29,084 bases of DNA from Oscillibacter sp. UBA6647. GTDB taxonomy: Bacteria; Bacillota; Clostridia; Oscillospirales; Oscillospiraceae. The notes below the pieces were generated by a model. The model saw only the letters and a program-made list of their open reading frames with translations, searched no databases and was not told where the DNA came from. The stretch lies in NCBI GenBank assembly GCA_002455655.1, contig DKLF01000027.1:1-29084 (forward strand), in the 5' to 3' direction. The position numbers were made by a program, and so were the translations under genes. This document shows, piece by piece, positions 14,161 to 21,900 of the stretch (position 1 is its first letter; each line of letters starts with the position of its first letter).

Positions 14161-16272
14161 TCACTGGACGGCCGAGTAGAGGTTGGCCACGTCCAGAATT
14201 ACGCTGATATTTCCGTCGCCCAGAATTGTGCAGCCGGTGATGCCGTGTTGCTTAACATTAAAGGTGTTAATATAATTGGGCAGCGGCTTCACCACCACCT
14301 GCTGCTCACCCATCAGCTCGTCCACAAACAGGCAGTAGGTGCACTCGCCGGACTCCACCCACATCAAAATCCCGTCTTCGATTTCGTCGCAGCCTGTGCT
14401 CAGGCCGTATGCGTCCTTCACCCGGATGACAGAATAGAAATTGTTCATCACCTTCACCATCTCGCCGTGGGCCGCGTCGTGGATGATATCCGCGCCGCTC
14501 ATCTTGAAGGACTGGCGGATGTTGTTGATGGGAATGGTGAAAATGGAGGAGCCAACGGAAACTTCCATTCCGTCCAGAATGGCCATGGTCAGGGGGATTT
14601 TCAGCGTGGCGGTCATGCCCTTGCCGGGCTCGCTGGTCAGAACCACGGCGCCGCCCACTTCCTCCACATTTTTCTTCACCACGTCCATCCCGACGCCCCG
14701 GCCGGAAAACTCCGTCACCTCCGTGTTGGTGGAAAAGCCGGGCATCAGAAGGAAGTTGATAATCTCCTTGGAGCTGTATTCCGCATCAGGGCTTGCAAGG
14801 CCCGCGTCCACGGCCTTTTTCAAAACCCGGTCATAATCCACGCCCCGGCCATCGTCCTTGACCTGAATGATGACTTCGCCGCCGGTATGGCTGGCGGAGA
14901 GAATGATTTCGCCCTCGGGGTCCTTGCCTGCGGCGATGCGCTCCTCCTCCGTCTCCTCGATGCCGTGGTCCATGGCGTTGCGGACAATGTGCATCAGGGG
15001 ATCGCCGATGCCGTCCACGATGGTCTTGTCCACCTCCGTGTCCTCGCCCACCAGCGTCAGCCGCGCTCGCTTGCCCAGCTTTTTGCCCATATCCCGCACG
15101 ATGCGCTGCATTTTTTGGAAGGTGCCCAGCACCGGAACCATCCGCAGCGACATGGAAACGTCCTGTAACTCATCGGTCAGCTTGCGGAGCTGCCGGGCGG
15201 ACTTGGTGAAGTTGTCCAGCTTCATCCCCTTCAAATCGGGGGAGGCGGTGACCATAGACTCGGTGATGACGATTTCGCCCACCACGTCCATGAGCTGGTT
15301 GAGCTTACTGAGATTCACACTAATCAGGCTCTCCTTGGGATGGGCGCCGCCCGCCTGAGCGGGAACCGGCGCAGCCGCCGCGCTCTTGGCCGGGGAGGCT
15401 TCTTCCCGCGCCGTTTTCGGAGCGGAGGCAGCGCTCTTCTGCTCTGCATGCCGGGTGACTTCTGCGGCAGGGGCGGTTCGCTTCGCTTCCTCCTGCGCGG
15501 GAGCTCCCGGTCCGTCAAACGCCTGATAACCCCGGACAGAGCCGGAGCCCGACACCACATGGATGGCCCCTGCACGGTCCGCCGCCATGCGGAAAGAGAG
15601 CACAAAGCCCTGCGTGACAATCGTCTCTGTGGTGGAGGTATCCGTCTCCACGTCTGCAGGGGAGAAGGTAAAATTCTCTTCGCCGCAGATGCCGCGCAGC
15701 TCCGTCACCAGCATGAACGCCCGCAGGTTCTCCATGCCCGCGCCCTCGTCAAAGAACACCCGCAGCCCGTATGGGAAGCCGGTCTCCGTCCCGGTGGCGG
15801 GAACAGCGGCCGCTTCAACGGGGGGCGCGGAGTCGGCAGCCCCGCCACCTTCTGCTCCGTCCTGAATTTTAGTAATCAGACTATTAATTTTTTCAAGCAA
15901 TTTGCCGATGTCATCAGATAGAGGCTGGCCGCTCTGGACCTTCTCCACCTCGCCGCGGAAAAAGTCGATGGCCGTGAACATCATGTCGAACAGCAGCCCG
16001 TGCTCCGCGTGGGGGATCACATCCATGGACCGCTCCCGAACGATGAAGAACATATCCTCGATCCGATGGGCCACTGTGGTCAGGGATTCGTATTCCATCA
16101 TGGCGGAAGCGCCCTTGATGGTATGCATGATGCGGAAAATTTCGTTCACGTCGTTTTCCGTAAAGGTATCCGCCTGCTCCGCCGCCAGGACGATGCTGTC
16201 TAGCTGCTCCAGCAGGGTGTTTGTCTCGTAGAGATAAGTTTCCAGAATGCTTTCATTTCCGCCGTTGTCCAT
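14161..16272 (-). CDS. cheA: Chemotaxis histidine kinase CheA
   Basis: CheA autophosphorylates and passes phosphate to CheY and CheB. Starting at ATG 16272 (MDNGGNESI) the protein has 703 residues. The order is: P1 Hpt domain with phosphorylated H50 in FRIMHTIKGASAMM; a linker and a P2-like response-regulator-docking domain; a long Ala/Pro-rich linker; the P3 dimerisation helices (SKLNQLMDVVGEIVITESM, about 315-335); the P4 ATPase with N box HIVRNAMDHGIEE, G1 VKDDGRGVD and G2 GFSTN then GRGVGMDVV; and a CheW-like P5 domain. The frame continues upstream to 16326, but only with a TTG start. AGAGGGG precedes the chosen ATG. A sigma-28-type promoter lies about 75 bp upstream. Confidence 0.97.
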   Translation of the reverse strand: MDNGGNESILETYLYETNTLLEQLDSIVLAAEQADTFTENDVNEIFRIMHTIKGASAMMEYESLTTVAHRIEDMFFIVRERSMDVIPHAEHGLLFDMMFTAIDFFRGEVEKVQSGQPLSDDIGKLLEKINSLITKIQDGAEGGGAADSAPPVEAAAVPATGTETGFPYGLRVFFDEGAGMENLRAFMLVTELRGICGEENFTFSPADVETDTSTTETIVTQGFVLSFRMAADRAGAIHVVSGSGSVRGYQAFDGPGAPAQEEAKRTAPAAEVTRHAEQKSAASAPKTAREEASPAKSAAAAPVPAQAGGAHPKESLISVNLSKLNQLMDVVGEIVITESMVTASPDLKGMKLDNFTKSARQLRKLTDELQDVSMSLRMVPVLGTFQKMQRIVRDMGKKLGKRARLTLVGEDTEVDKTIVDGIGDPLMHIVRNAMDHGIEETEEERIAAGKDPEGEIILSASHTGGEVIIQVKDDGRGVDYDRVLKKAVDAGLASPDAEYSSKEIINFLLMPGFSTNTEVTEFSGRGVGMDVVKKNVEEVGGAVVLTSEPGKGMTATLKIPLTMAILDGMEVSVGSSIFTIPINNIRQSFKMSGADIIHDAAHGEMVKVMNNFYSVIRVKDAYGLSTGCDEIEDGILMWVESGECTYCLFVDELMGEQQVVVKPLPNYINTFNVKQHGITGCTILGDGNISVILDVANLYSAVQ

Positions 16273-16298
16273 AAAAAAGCCGCCCCTCTCTTTTTCAA

Positions 16299-16324
16299 GG
16301 AAGGGGAGCACCGCCCCCCTTTCC
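16299..16324 (-). other. Hairpin in the cheA leader
   Basis: GGAAAGGGG and TCCCCTTCC on the minus strand can pair with one bulged A around a GC-rich 8-nt loop. It lies between the sigma-28-type promoter and the cheA ribosome site. No T-run follows, so it is not a terminator; it could influence transcript stability or translation. Confidence 0.4.
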
Positions 16325-16347
16325 AAATATTCAGCAATTCACCTGAC

Positions 16348-16374
16348 ATATCGTCCACTTTTGAGAAAAAGTTA
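16348..16374 (-). promoter_or_regulatory. Sigma-28 (SigD/FliA)-type promoter of the chemotaxis operon
   Basis: On the minus strand TAAC (16374-16371) is followed by exactly 15 bp and then GACGATAT (16355-16348). The consensus is TAAA, 15 bp, GCCGATAT; ten of twelve positions match at perfect spacing. Its place upstream of cheA, a classic target of this sigma factor, supports the call. It predicts that chemotaxis genes switch on after hook completion, when FlgM is exported. Confidence 0.75.
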
Positions 16375-16424
16375 ACGCTTTATAAAAATAATTCCAAAAG
16401 TCATTTTTCGCGTATCCGCAAAGA

Positions 16425-16454
16425 ACGACAGGTTTCCTGTTTTTCCATTATAAT
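16425..16454 (+). promoter_or_regulatory. Possible promoter of the plus-strand FliK-like/SLH gene run
   Basis: A perfect TATAAT (16449-16454) is preceded, 18 bp away, by ACGACA (16425-16430), which matches four of six -35 bases. It would give a leader of about 80 bases before the FliK-like gene. No other good promoter is visible in the divergent spacer on this strand. Confidence 0.5.
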
Positions 16455-16540
16455 GTCTTCCGCGTCCCGCGTCAACGAATTGCCTTGAAATTTGTTGCAT
16501 ATTTGTGAAATTTTTGAAGTAACGAAACGGAGCTGAACCT

Positions 16541-17989
16541 ATGCCGGAAATTATGAACGTCACCAATCCCGTCCCCGCACGGGAGCCAGCCGCCGCCAAC
16601 CGTTCCATTCCCAACACGGCCTATGACCCCGGCATTCAGAACGTCCCCAACCCGGGGCGCGTCAACCGGTCGGACTCTAACAGCGGCCAGCAGCACGCCG
16701 CCGGAGAGGAGTCCGGCTCCCTCCCTCTGCGGTATGACTCCAACTTTCAGGCCTTTCTTCAGCGGGTGTCCGAAAGCGGCGACAGCATCTCCGCCGACCT
16801 GCTTCGGGCGCTGACGGGAGGCACTAGGACCACTGTGTCCTCCGGTCTGCGGGCGGGAAGCGCGGGGGACCTGTCGCAGATTCTGGACCTGCTGCGGATG
16901 AACGAAGGAGAGTTTTTGCGGTTTCTTCAGGACCAGTCGGTTTCCGCAAGCCGCTTTGGCGGCGCGTTTTTTGCCGCGCTGCGAAGCGCCTACCGCGCTG
17001 CGGACTCTCAAAGCCTGCGAAGCGACATTTTGCAGTTTCTCAAACAGTACGGGGACTTTTCCTCTACGGCCCACATTGAGGACAACCTGCTCCGGGGCCT
17101 GAACCGAATTGTCTCTTCTCTGCCCCGAAGCTGGGGCGCGCAGGTGTCGGATTTTACCGGACAGCTTCAAAACAGTATGCTGGCCGGGGACCGGGCCGGG
17201 GCGCTGAAGCTTTTGCAGGGCCAGATCATTCCGTATCTGTCCGACTATATCTCCCGCTCCCACGACATGGGCCGGGTTCGCTCCGCCCTGTCCATGCTGA
17301 CGCTGGACATCGCCCGGTATGAAAGCGGCTCACAGGAGGGAATGCTTCAGGCGCTGCGCCGCCTGTTTGACCATCCGTCTCTGCGGGGCTCCCTTGGGGA
17401 CCTGCGGGGGTCGGAGGACGCGGCGCTGCTTCGGATGCTGAAAAACACGCCCTTCGAGCGCACAGGGAGGAACAATCCCTTTGCCGACCGGCTGGCTTCC
17501 GCCGCGGATATGGCCCTGCGCGGCTCCGCCGGCGTGGAAGCGCAGGAGCGGTTTGGGGCCATGGTTGCGTCCATGCTTGTGAACGAAAGTGTCTATATGC
17601 CCTTAAATCATTTCATTCTCCCGCTTGTATGGAATGAAAGAATGATGTATTCTGAGATATGGGTAGACCCGGACGCAGACAGGGACGACCGGCCACAGGA
17701 AGACGAGGCGCGCACACTGCGCTTTCTTCTGAAGGCGGATGTGGAACCTCTGGGCCTGTTCGACATCGTGATCACCAGCCGGGGAAGCTCCGTGGATTTG
17801 GCGGTGCGCTGCCCCGATTCTGTGGCCCCGTTTTCCGACGTCATCCGTGCCTCCTTAAGCGGCATTCTGGCAGACAACGGCTTTTCCGCCGGAATCGTAG
17901 ACGTGGAAAAAATGGTCAAGCCCTTGACTGTGTCGGAAATTTTTCCTAAAATCTTTAGTGGAAAGGACAGTGTCAATGTCAGAGCCTGA
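16541..17989 (+). CDS. FliK-like flagellar hook-length control family protein
   Basis: The 482-residue protein has an Asn/Pro/Arg-rich, probably disordered N-terminus (residues 1-65), a long helical middle and a C-terminal domain (about 390-465) resembling the Flg_hook domain of FliK. The pattern there is a strand, LLKADVEPLGLFDIVITS, then SSVDLAVRC, a helix FSDVIRASLSGILADNGF and a final strand AGIVDVEKM. FliK measures hook length and flips the FlhB export switch. The next gene encodes an FlhB-C-terminal relative, which supports a switch-related role; Bacillus subtilis has a comparable uncharacterised pair, ylqG-ylqH. No signal peptide is seen. The ribosome site is weak (ACGGAG). Assignment is moderate because FliK proteins diverge strongly. 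Confidence 0.62.
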   Translation: MPEIMNVTNPVPAREPAAANRSIPNTAYDPGIQNVPNPGRVNRSDSNSGQQHAAGEESGSLPLRYDSNFQAFLQRVSESGDSISADLLRALTGGTRTTVSSGLRAGSAGDLSQILDLLRMNEGEFLRFLQDQSVSASRFGGAFFAALRSAYRAADSQSLRSDILQFLKQYGDFSSTAHIEDNLLRGLNRIVSSLPRSWGAQVSDFTGQLQNSMLAGDRAGALKLLQGQIIPYLSDYISRSHDMGRVRSALSMLTLDIARYESGSQEGMLQALRRLFDHPSLRGSLGDLRGSEDAALLRMLKNTPFERTGRNNPFADRLASAADMALRGSAGVEAQERFGAMVASMLVNESVYMPLNHFILPLVWNERMMYSEIWVDPDADRDDRPQEDEARTLRFLLKADVEPLGLFDIVITSRGSSVDLAVRCPDSVAPFSDVIRASLSGILADNGFSAGIVDVEKMVKPLTVSEIFPKIFSGKDSVNVRA

Positions 17990-18305
17990 AAGAAAAAGAC
18001 CCGCCGGCAAGGCGGTGGCGCTGCAATACGGGTCCAATGCAGCCCCTGTGGTGGTGGCCTCGGGCATGGGATATCTGGCAGAGAAAATTGTGGAAGTGGC
18101 GGCCGACAGCGGCGTCCCCGTCTACGAGGACAATTCTCTGGCCACCATGCTCTCCCAGTTGGAACTGGGGAAGGAGATTCCCCCGTCTCTTTATCAGGCC
18201 ATTGTAGACATCTACGTGTACTTTCTGGAGTTTGACCCCCGGCAGCCCGACAAACCGAGGCGACGCCGCACACCGTCTCTCGCCCCAGAAAAGGAGGCTG
18301 AATGA
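17976..18305 (+). CDS. Stand-alone FlhB C-terminal-like protein (YlqH/FhlB family)
   Basis: The 109-residue protein corresponds to the cytoplasmic C-terminal domain of FlhB without the membrane part. It has AVALQYG, APVVVASGMGYLAEKIVEVA, DSGVPVYEDNSLATML and LELGKEIPPSLYQAIVDIYVYFLEF, which follow FlhB residue by residue. The NPTH self-cleavage motif of true FlhB is absent, since the protein begins just after that point. A basic RRRR stretch sits near the C-terminus. FlhB-C proteins of this type can substitute for or modulate the FlhB switch; the role here is inferred. ATG 17976 has AAAGGA at good spacing and overlaps the FliK-like gene by 14 bp, so the two are coupled. A GTG at 17958 is part of the upstream sequence and rejected. 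Confidence 0.85.
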   Translation: MSEPERKRPAGKAVALQYGSNAAPVVVASGMGYLAEKIVEVAADSGVPVYEDNSLATMLSQLELGKEIPPSLYQAIVDIYVYFLEFDPRQPDKPRRRRTPSLAPEKEAE

Positions 18306-18904
18306 TGCCCGAATATTTTGATCGCTATATGCTCTCCGACAGCCAGAACGAGCCGCTGGCCCACGCCCGTCTTGTAACTCCGCCGGAACAGAAGCCCTGG
18401 CGGCTCCGGCTGGAGGAAAGCGATCTCCCCGAGGTGCTGGAGCATGAAATTATCAACCTGATCTCCATGGACGCGAGCCGTCCCAACATGATCGGGATTA
18501 TTCTCTCCACCGACCATGCATACATGATTGAAGTGAATCCGCTGAACGAAGCGGGGGAAAGTCCGCGACAGAATCTGCGGGTTCCCGTCCGGTTTGAAAG
18601 CTTTGTCTATCCCGTCAGCGGCGCGTGGACGGGGCGACTGCCCATCGTGTGCCACGATTTGAGCTGCGGCGGAATTGCCTTTTTCTGCAACTTTCCCCTC
18701 AATCTCTCCGAGATTGTGGAGGTGGTGGTTCCCATCACCTCCCAGCCTTTGATTCTGCGCACGCAGATTCTGCGTTTGCGGCCCTCCAACTCCAATATCC
18801 CACTATACGCCGCAAAATTTGTGGATTTGATTCACGACGAAGAAGTTTTGCTGCGGGAGACTGTTTTTTCCCAGCAGATTACAAACCGCGACGCGCGGAA
18901 ATAA
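18302..18904 (+). CDS. PilZ-domain protein (predicted c-di-GMP receptor) 1
   Basis: The 200-residue protein carries a C-terminal PilZ domain with both c-di-GMP binding motifs: RxxxR as R89-QNL-R93, and DxSxxG as D119-L-S121-CG-G124 in HDLSCGGIAF. Later strands (LRTQILRL, LYAAKFVDL) complete the barrel. Residues 1-85 form a shorter N-terminal domain of YcgR type or unknown fold. PilZ proteins change motility or exopolysaccharide output when c-di-GMP rises; YcgR-type members brake the flagellar motor. The first ATG overlaps the preceding stop (ATGA), and AAGGAGG lies upstream. ATG 18305 is an alternative with better spacing. No membrane segment. Confidence 0.87.
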   Translation: MMPEYFDRYMLSDSQNEPLAHARLVTPPEQKPWRLRLEESDLPEVLEHEIINLISMDASRPNMIGIILSTDHAYMIEVNPLNEAGESPRQNLRVPVRFESFVYPVSGAWTGRLPIVCHDLSCGGIAFFCNFPLNLSEIVEVVVPITSQPLILRTQILRLRPSNSNIPLYAAKFVDLIHDEEVLLRETVFSQQITNRDARK

Positions 18905-18908
18905 CACC

Positions 18909-18951
18909 GTCTTAGAAAAAGACACTTTAAAGATACAGACCCAGATACAGA
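18909..18951 (+). other. Small hairpin and direct repeat in the leader of the large SLH gene
   Basis: GTCTT-AGAAA-AAGAC (18909-18923) can form a 5-bp stem, and AGATACAGA occurs twice (18931-18939 and 18943-18951) separated by CCC. They lie in the only gap longer than 50 bp within the six-gene run, just ahead of the AAAGGAAG ribosome site. A role in setting SLH protein translation is possible but unproven. Confidence 0.35.
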
Positions 18952-18965
18952 AAGGAAGCTTCGCT

Positions 18966-21900
18966 ATGAAACTGAACGGAATCCGAAAGGGCCGCTGGGG
19001 TACGCGGCTGCTGTCCGCCGTGCTTTGCCTGACGATGGCTCTGTCCCTGCTGCCCGGACTGGCGGTCCCTGCCTCCGCCGCGAGCTGGATGGAGCCTTAT
19101 CTTGAAAAGCTGGTGAGCTGGGGCGTGATGCGGGGGGACTCCTCCGGCAACCTCCACCCCGACCGGACGCTGACCCGCGCGGAATTTGTGGTGCTGGTCA
19201 ACCGGGCCTTCGGCTACGACGACGTCAGCGCCACCGTTCCGTTCCGGGACGTGAAAGCCGCCGACTGGTATTATGACGACATCAATATCGGCTACACCAC
19301 CGGGTATTTTAACGGCACCAGCAAAAACACCGCCTCACCCAAAAGCTCCGTCACACGGGAGCAGGCGGCGGTTCTTTTGGGCCGCAACCTTGTGCTGGAC
19401 GACGAGCCCGGCGCCAGCATTGACTTTACAGACAGCGGCAAGCTCTCCAATTACAGCAGGGGGCTGATCCGCAGCGCCGTGACCGAGGGGATTCTCAGCG
19501 GCTACGGCGACGGGTCCTTCCGCCCCAAGCAAAGCATCACCCGGGGGCAGATGGCCGTGTTGCTGGTAAACGCCGTCGGCACCCCCGTCAACAAATCCGG
19601 AACCCACACCCTTGGCGGCGTGTACGGAAACGTCACCATTTCCACCTCCGGTGTGACGCTGAAAGACACCACCATCGCCGGGAACCTGTACATCACCGGC
19701 GGACTGGGGCTTGGCAACGTGACGCTGGAAAACGTCACCGTGCTGGGCAAAATCGTGGTGTGCGGCGCGGGCGAGAGCGAAAAGGGCAACAACAGCGTGA
19801 TTCTCCGCGGCGTCACCGCCCCCACGCTGGTGATGGACAATCTGGCCAACAACATTGTCTCCATCCGGGCGGAGGGCAGCACCAAAATTGACCAAACTCT
19901 GATTCGCACCCCCTCCTACGTGGAAGACTCCACCGAAAACAACTATGGCTTTACCGCCATCCGGGTGGAAGGCGAGGCCGGAACAGCCCTCACCGCCGCA
20001 GGCAACCTCAAGGAAATCGTCACGATCACTCCCGAATCCACCGTCACCGTGGCGAAGGGCTCCGTCCTCTCCCTGACCGTGGACGAGCGGGCCGCAGGCT
20101 CTTCCGTGGCGGTGCTCAACGGAGCTGTGGCGAAGGTTTTGAATCTGGACACCGGCACCACCCTCACCGGACGGGGCGACGTGGAGCAGCTCAACGTGAA
20201 CGCCGACGGCACCAAGGCCGACATGCTGCCGGATACCATCAATATCCGTCCCGGCGTCAATGCCGATATCCACGGCCAGAAGATGGACACCACGCTGGCG
20301 GCGGAATCCTCCGCCGATCCCCGGCTTCTGGCGGGCTATCCCAAAATGACCGACGTGGCCTCCGTCTCCGCCAAGGGACTGATGCGCACCAACAAGTCCG
20401 GCACGATTTACTGGGCCGTCACCTCCGTGACCGACGGGTCCGTGGGCGAGGCCGATTTGCTGAAGCCCACCAACAACGCCCGCATTCTGAAAAGCGGTAA
20501 TATCAAGGCTGAGAAGTCCAACACGGACTACACCGCCTCCCTCACCGGGCTTACCTCCGACGGGTCTTACTACTTCTCCGCTATGCTGGTGGACCAGCGG
20601 GAGCAGCGCAGTCCCGTGAAGGCCGTGTCCTTCGCAACGTCGGATGATTCTGTTCCAGCCTTTGCCTCGGGCTATCCCTATATGTCCAAAATCACTAACA
20701 TCTCCGGCGAGGTCACAGTGATGACCACCAAATCCTGCCGGCTGTATTACGCGCTGATGCCCAAAAACGCCACCGCGCCCACTGCCGCCGACTTCAAGTC
20801 CGGGTCGCTGTCCGGCAATCTGGGCTCCGGCTCGTGGAACATGGTGAAAAATGTGACCGACACCTTCCTGGTCAACCGGCAGGGCACCATGAAGGAGCTG
20901 ACGGACTATGACCTGTTCCTCTGGCTTACCGACGCGGACGGGGCAAAAAGTTCGGCCGTGAAAAAAGTCTCGTTTACAACGCTGGACGGCACGCCGCCCA
21001 CCTTCGTCTCCGGCCCCACCGTCACCTCCATTAAGGAAACCTCCGTGGGGATGAGCGCCGTGGTGGACGAAGCTGCCACCATCTTCTGGGTGGCTGTGAA
21101 GCAGGGAGACGAATACCCCAAGCCCATGAACGGCCAGACCACCAAGCCCACCCTCAGCAGCCCCGAGGCCAAGCTTCAGGTGTCCAGCGGCATCAACGGC
21201 CTGAAATCCGGAAAGGTGTCCGCCACCGCCAATAAGGAGGCCCTGATCAGCATTACCGGGCTTACCTCGGAATCGGCCTACGACGTGTATTACGTGGCGC
21301 AGGACAAGGCCGGAAATCACTCCGACCCCGTGGGCAAGCTCACCGTCCACACGCTGGACACCAACCCGCCGTCCATCACGCAGGAGTTCACCCGCACCAA
21401 CGACGCGGCGGGCACCTCTCCTCTGGCAGACACCGATATCCGCATCGTTTTCAGCGAAAACGTGCAGGATTCCGGAACCAACCACCAGCTTCTGGCCCTT
21501 TACCAAAAATCCAAAGACGCCTCTACCACGCAGGCTGAGCGGGATGCCGCCACAGAAGTCCTCACCGGCCTTCTGCGGGACGATGTCCAGCTCTGGTCCG
21601 CCGACGTTGCGCCCGCGGAGCGGGTGGTAGAGCGGACCGCGACCAGCGGGACCGGCGCCGACTGGACCATTGACTACCGCTATGTGGAAATTACCTCCGA
21701 GGACGGCAAAACCGTCGTCACCTTTAAATCCGGTCAGGCATTGAAGCTGAAAAGCGGCGCGAAGTATTATTTTAAAATTCAGAACATTGCCGACACTTCT
21801 ACCGCCAAAAATATCATCAAGCCCAATCCCATCACCCTGTCGGCCTTTACCACCGTGTTCGCCCAGATCCAGTTCTCCAGCACGGACGTTTCCGCCGTGG

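Noticed and set aside
16273..16326. Longer N-terminus for CheA
   Set aside because: It would need a TTG start. The conserved P1 helix begins just after ATG 16272, which has a usable ribosome site.
16472..17263. A 263-codon minus-strand frame across the FliK-like gene
   Set aside because: It is antisense to a gene with the right spacing and context, has no ribosome site and no domain.
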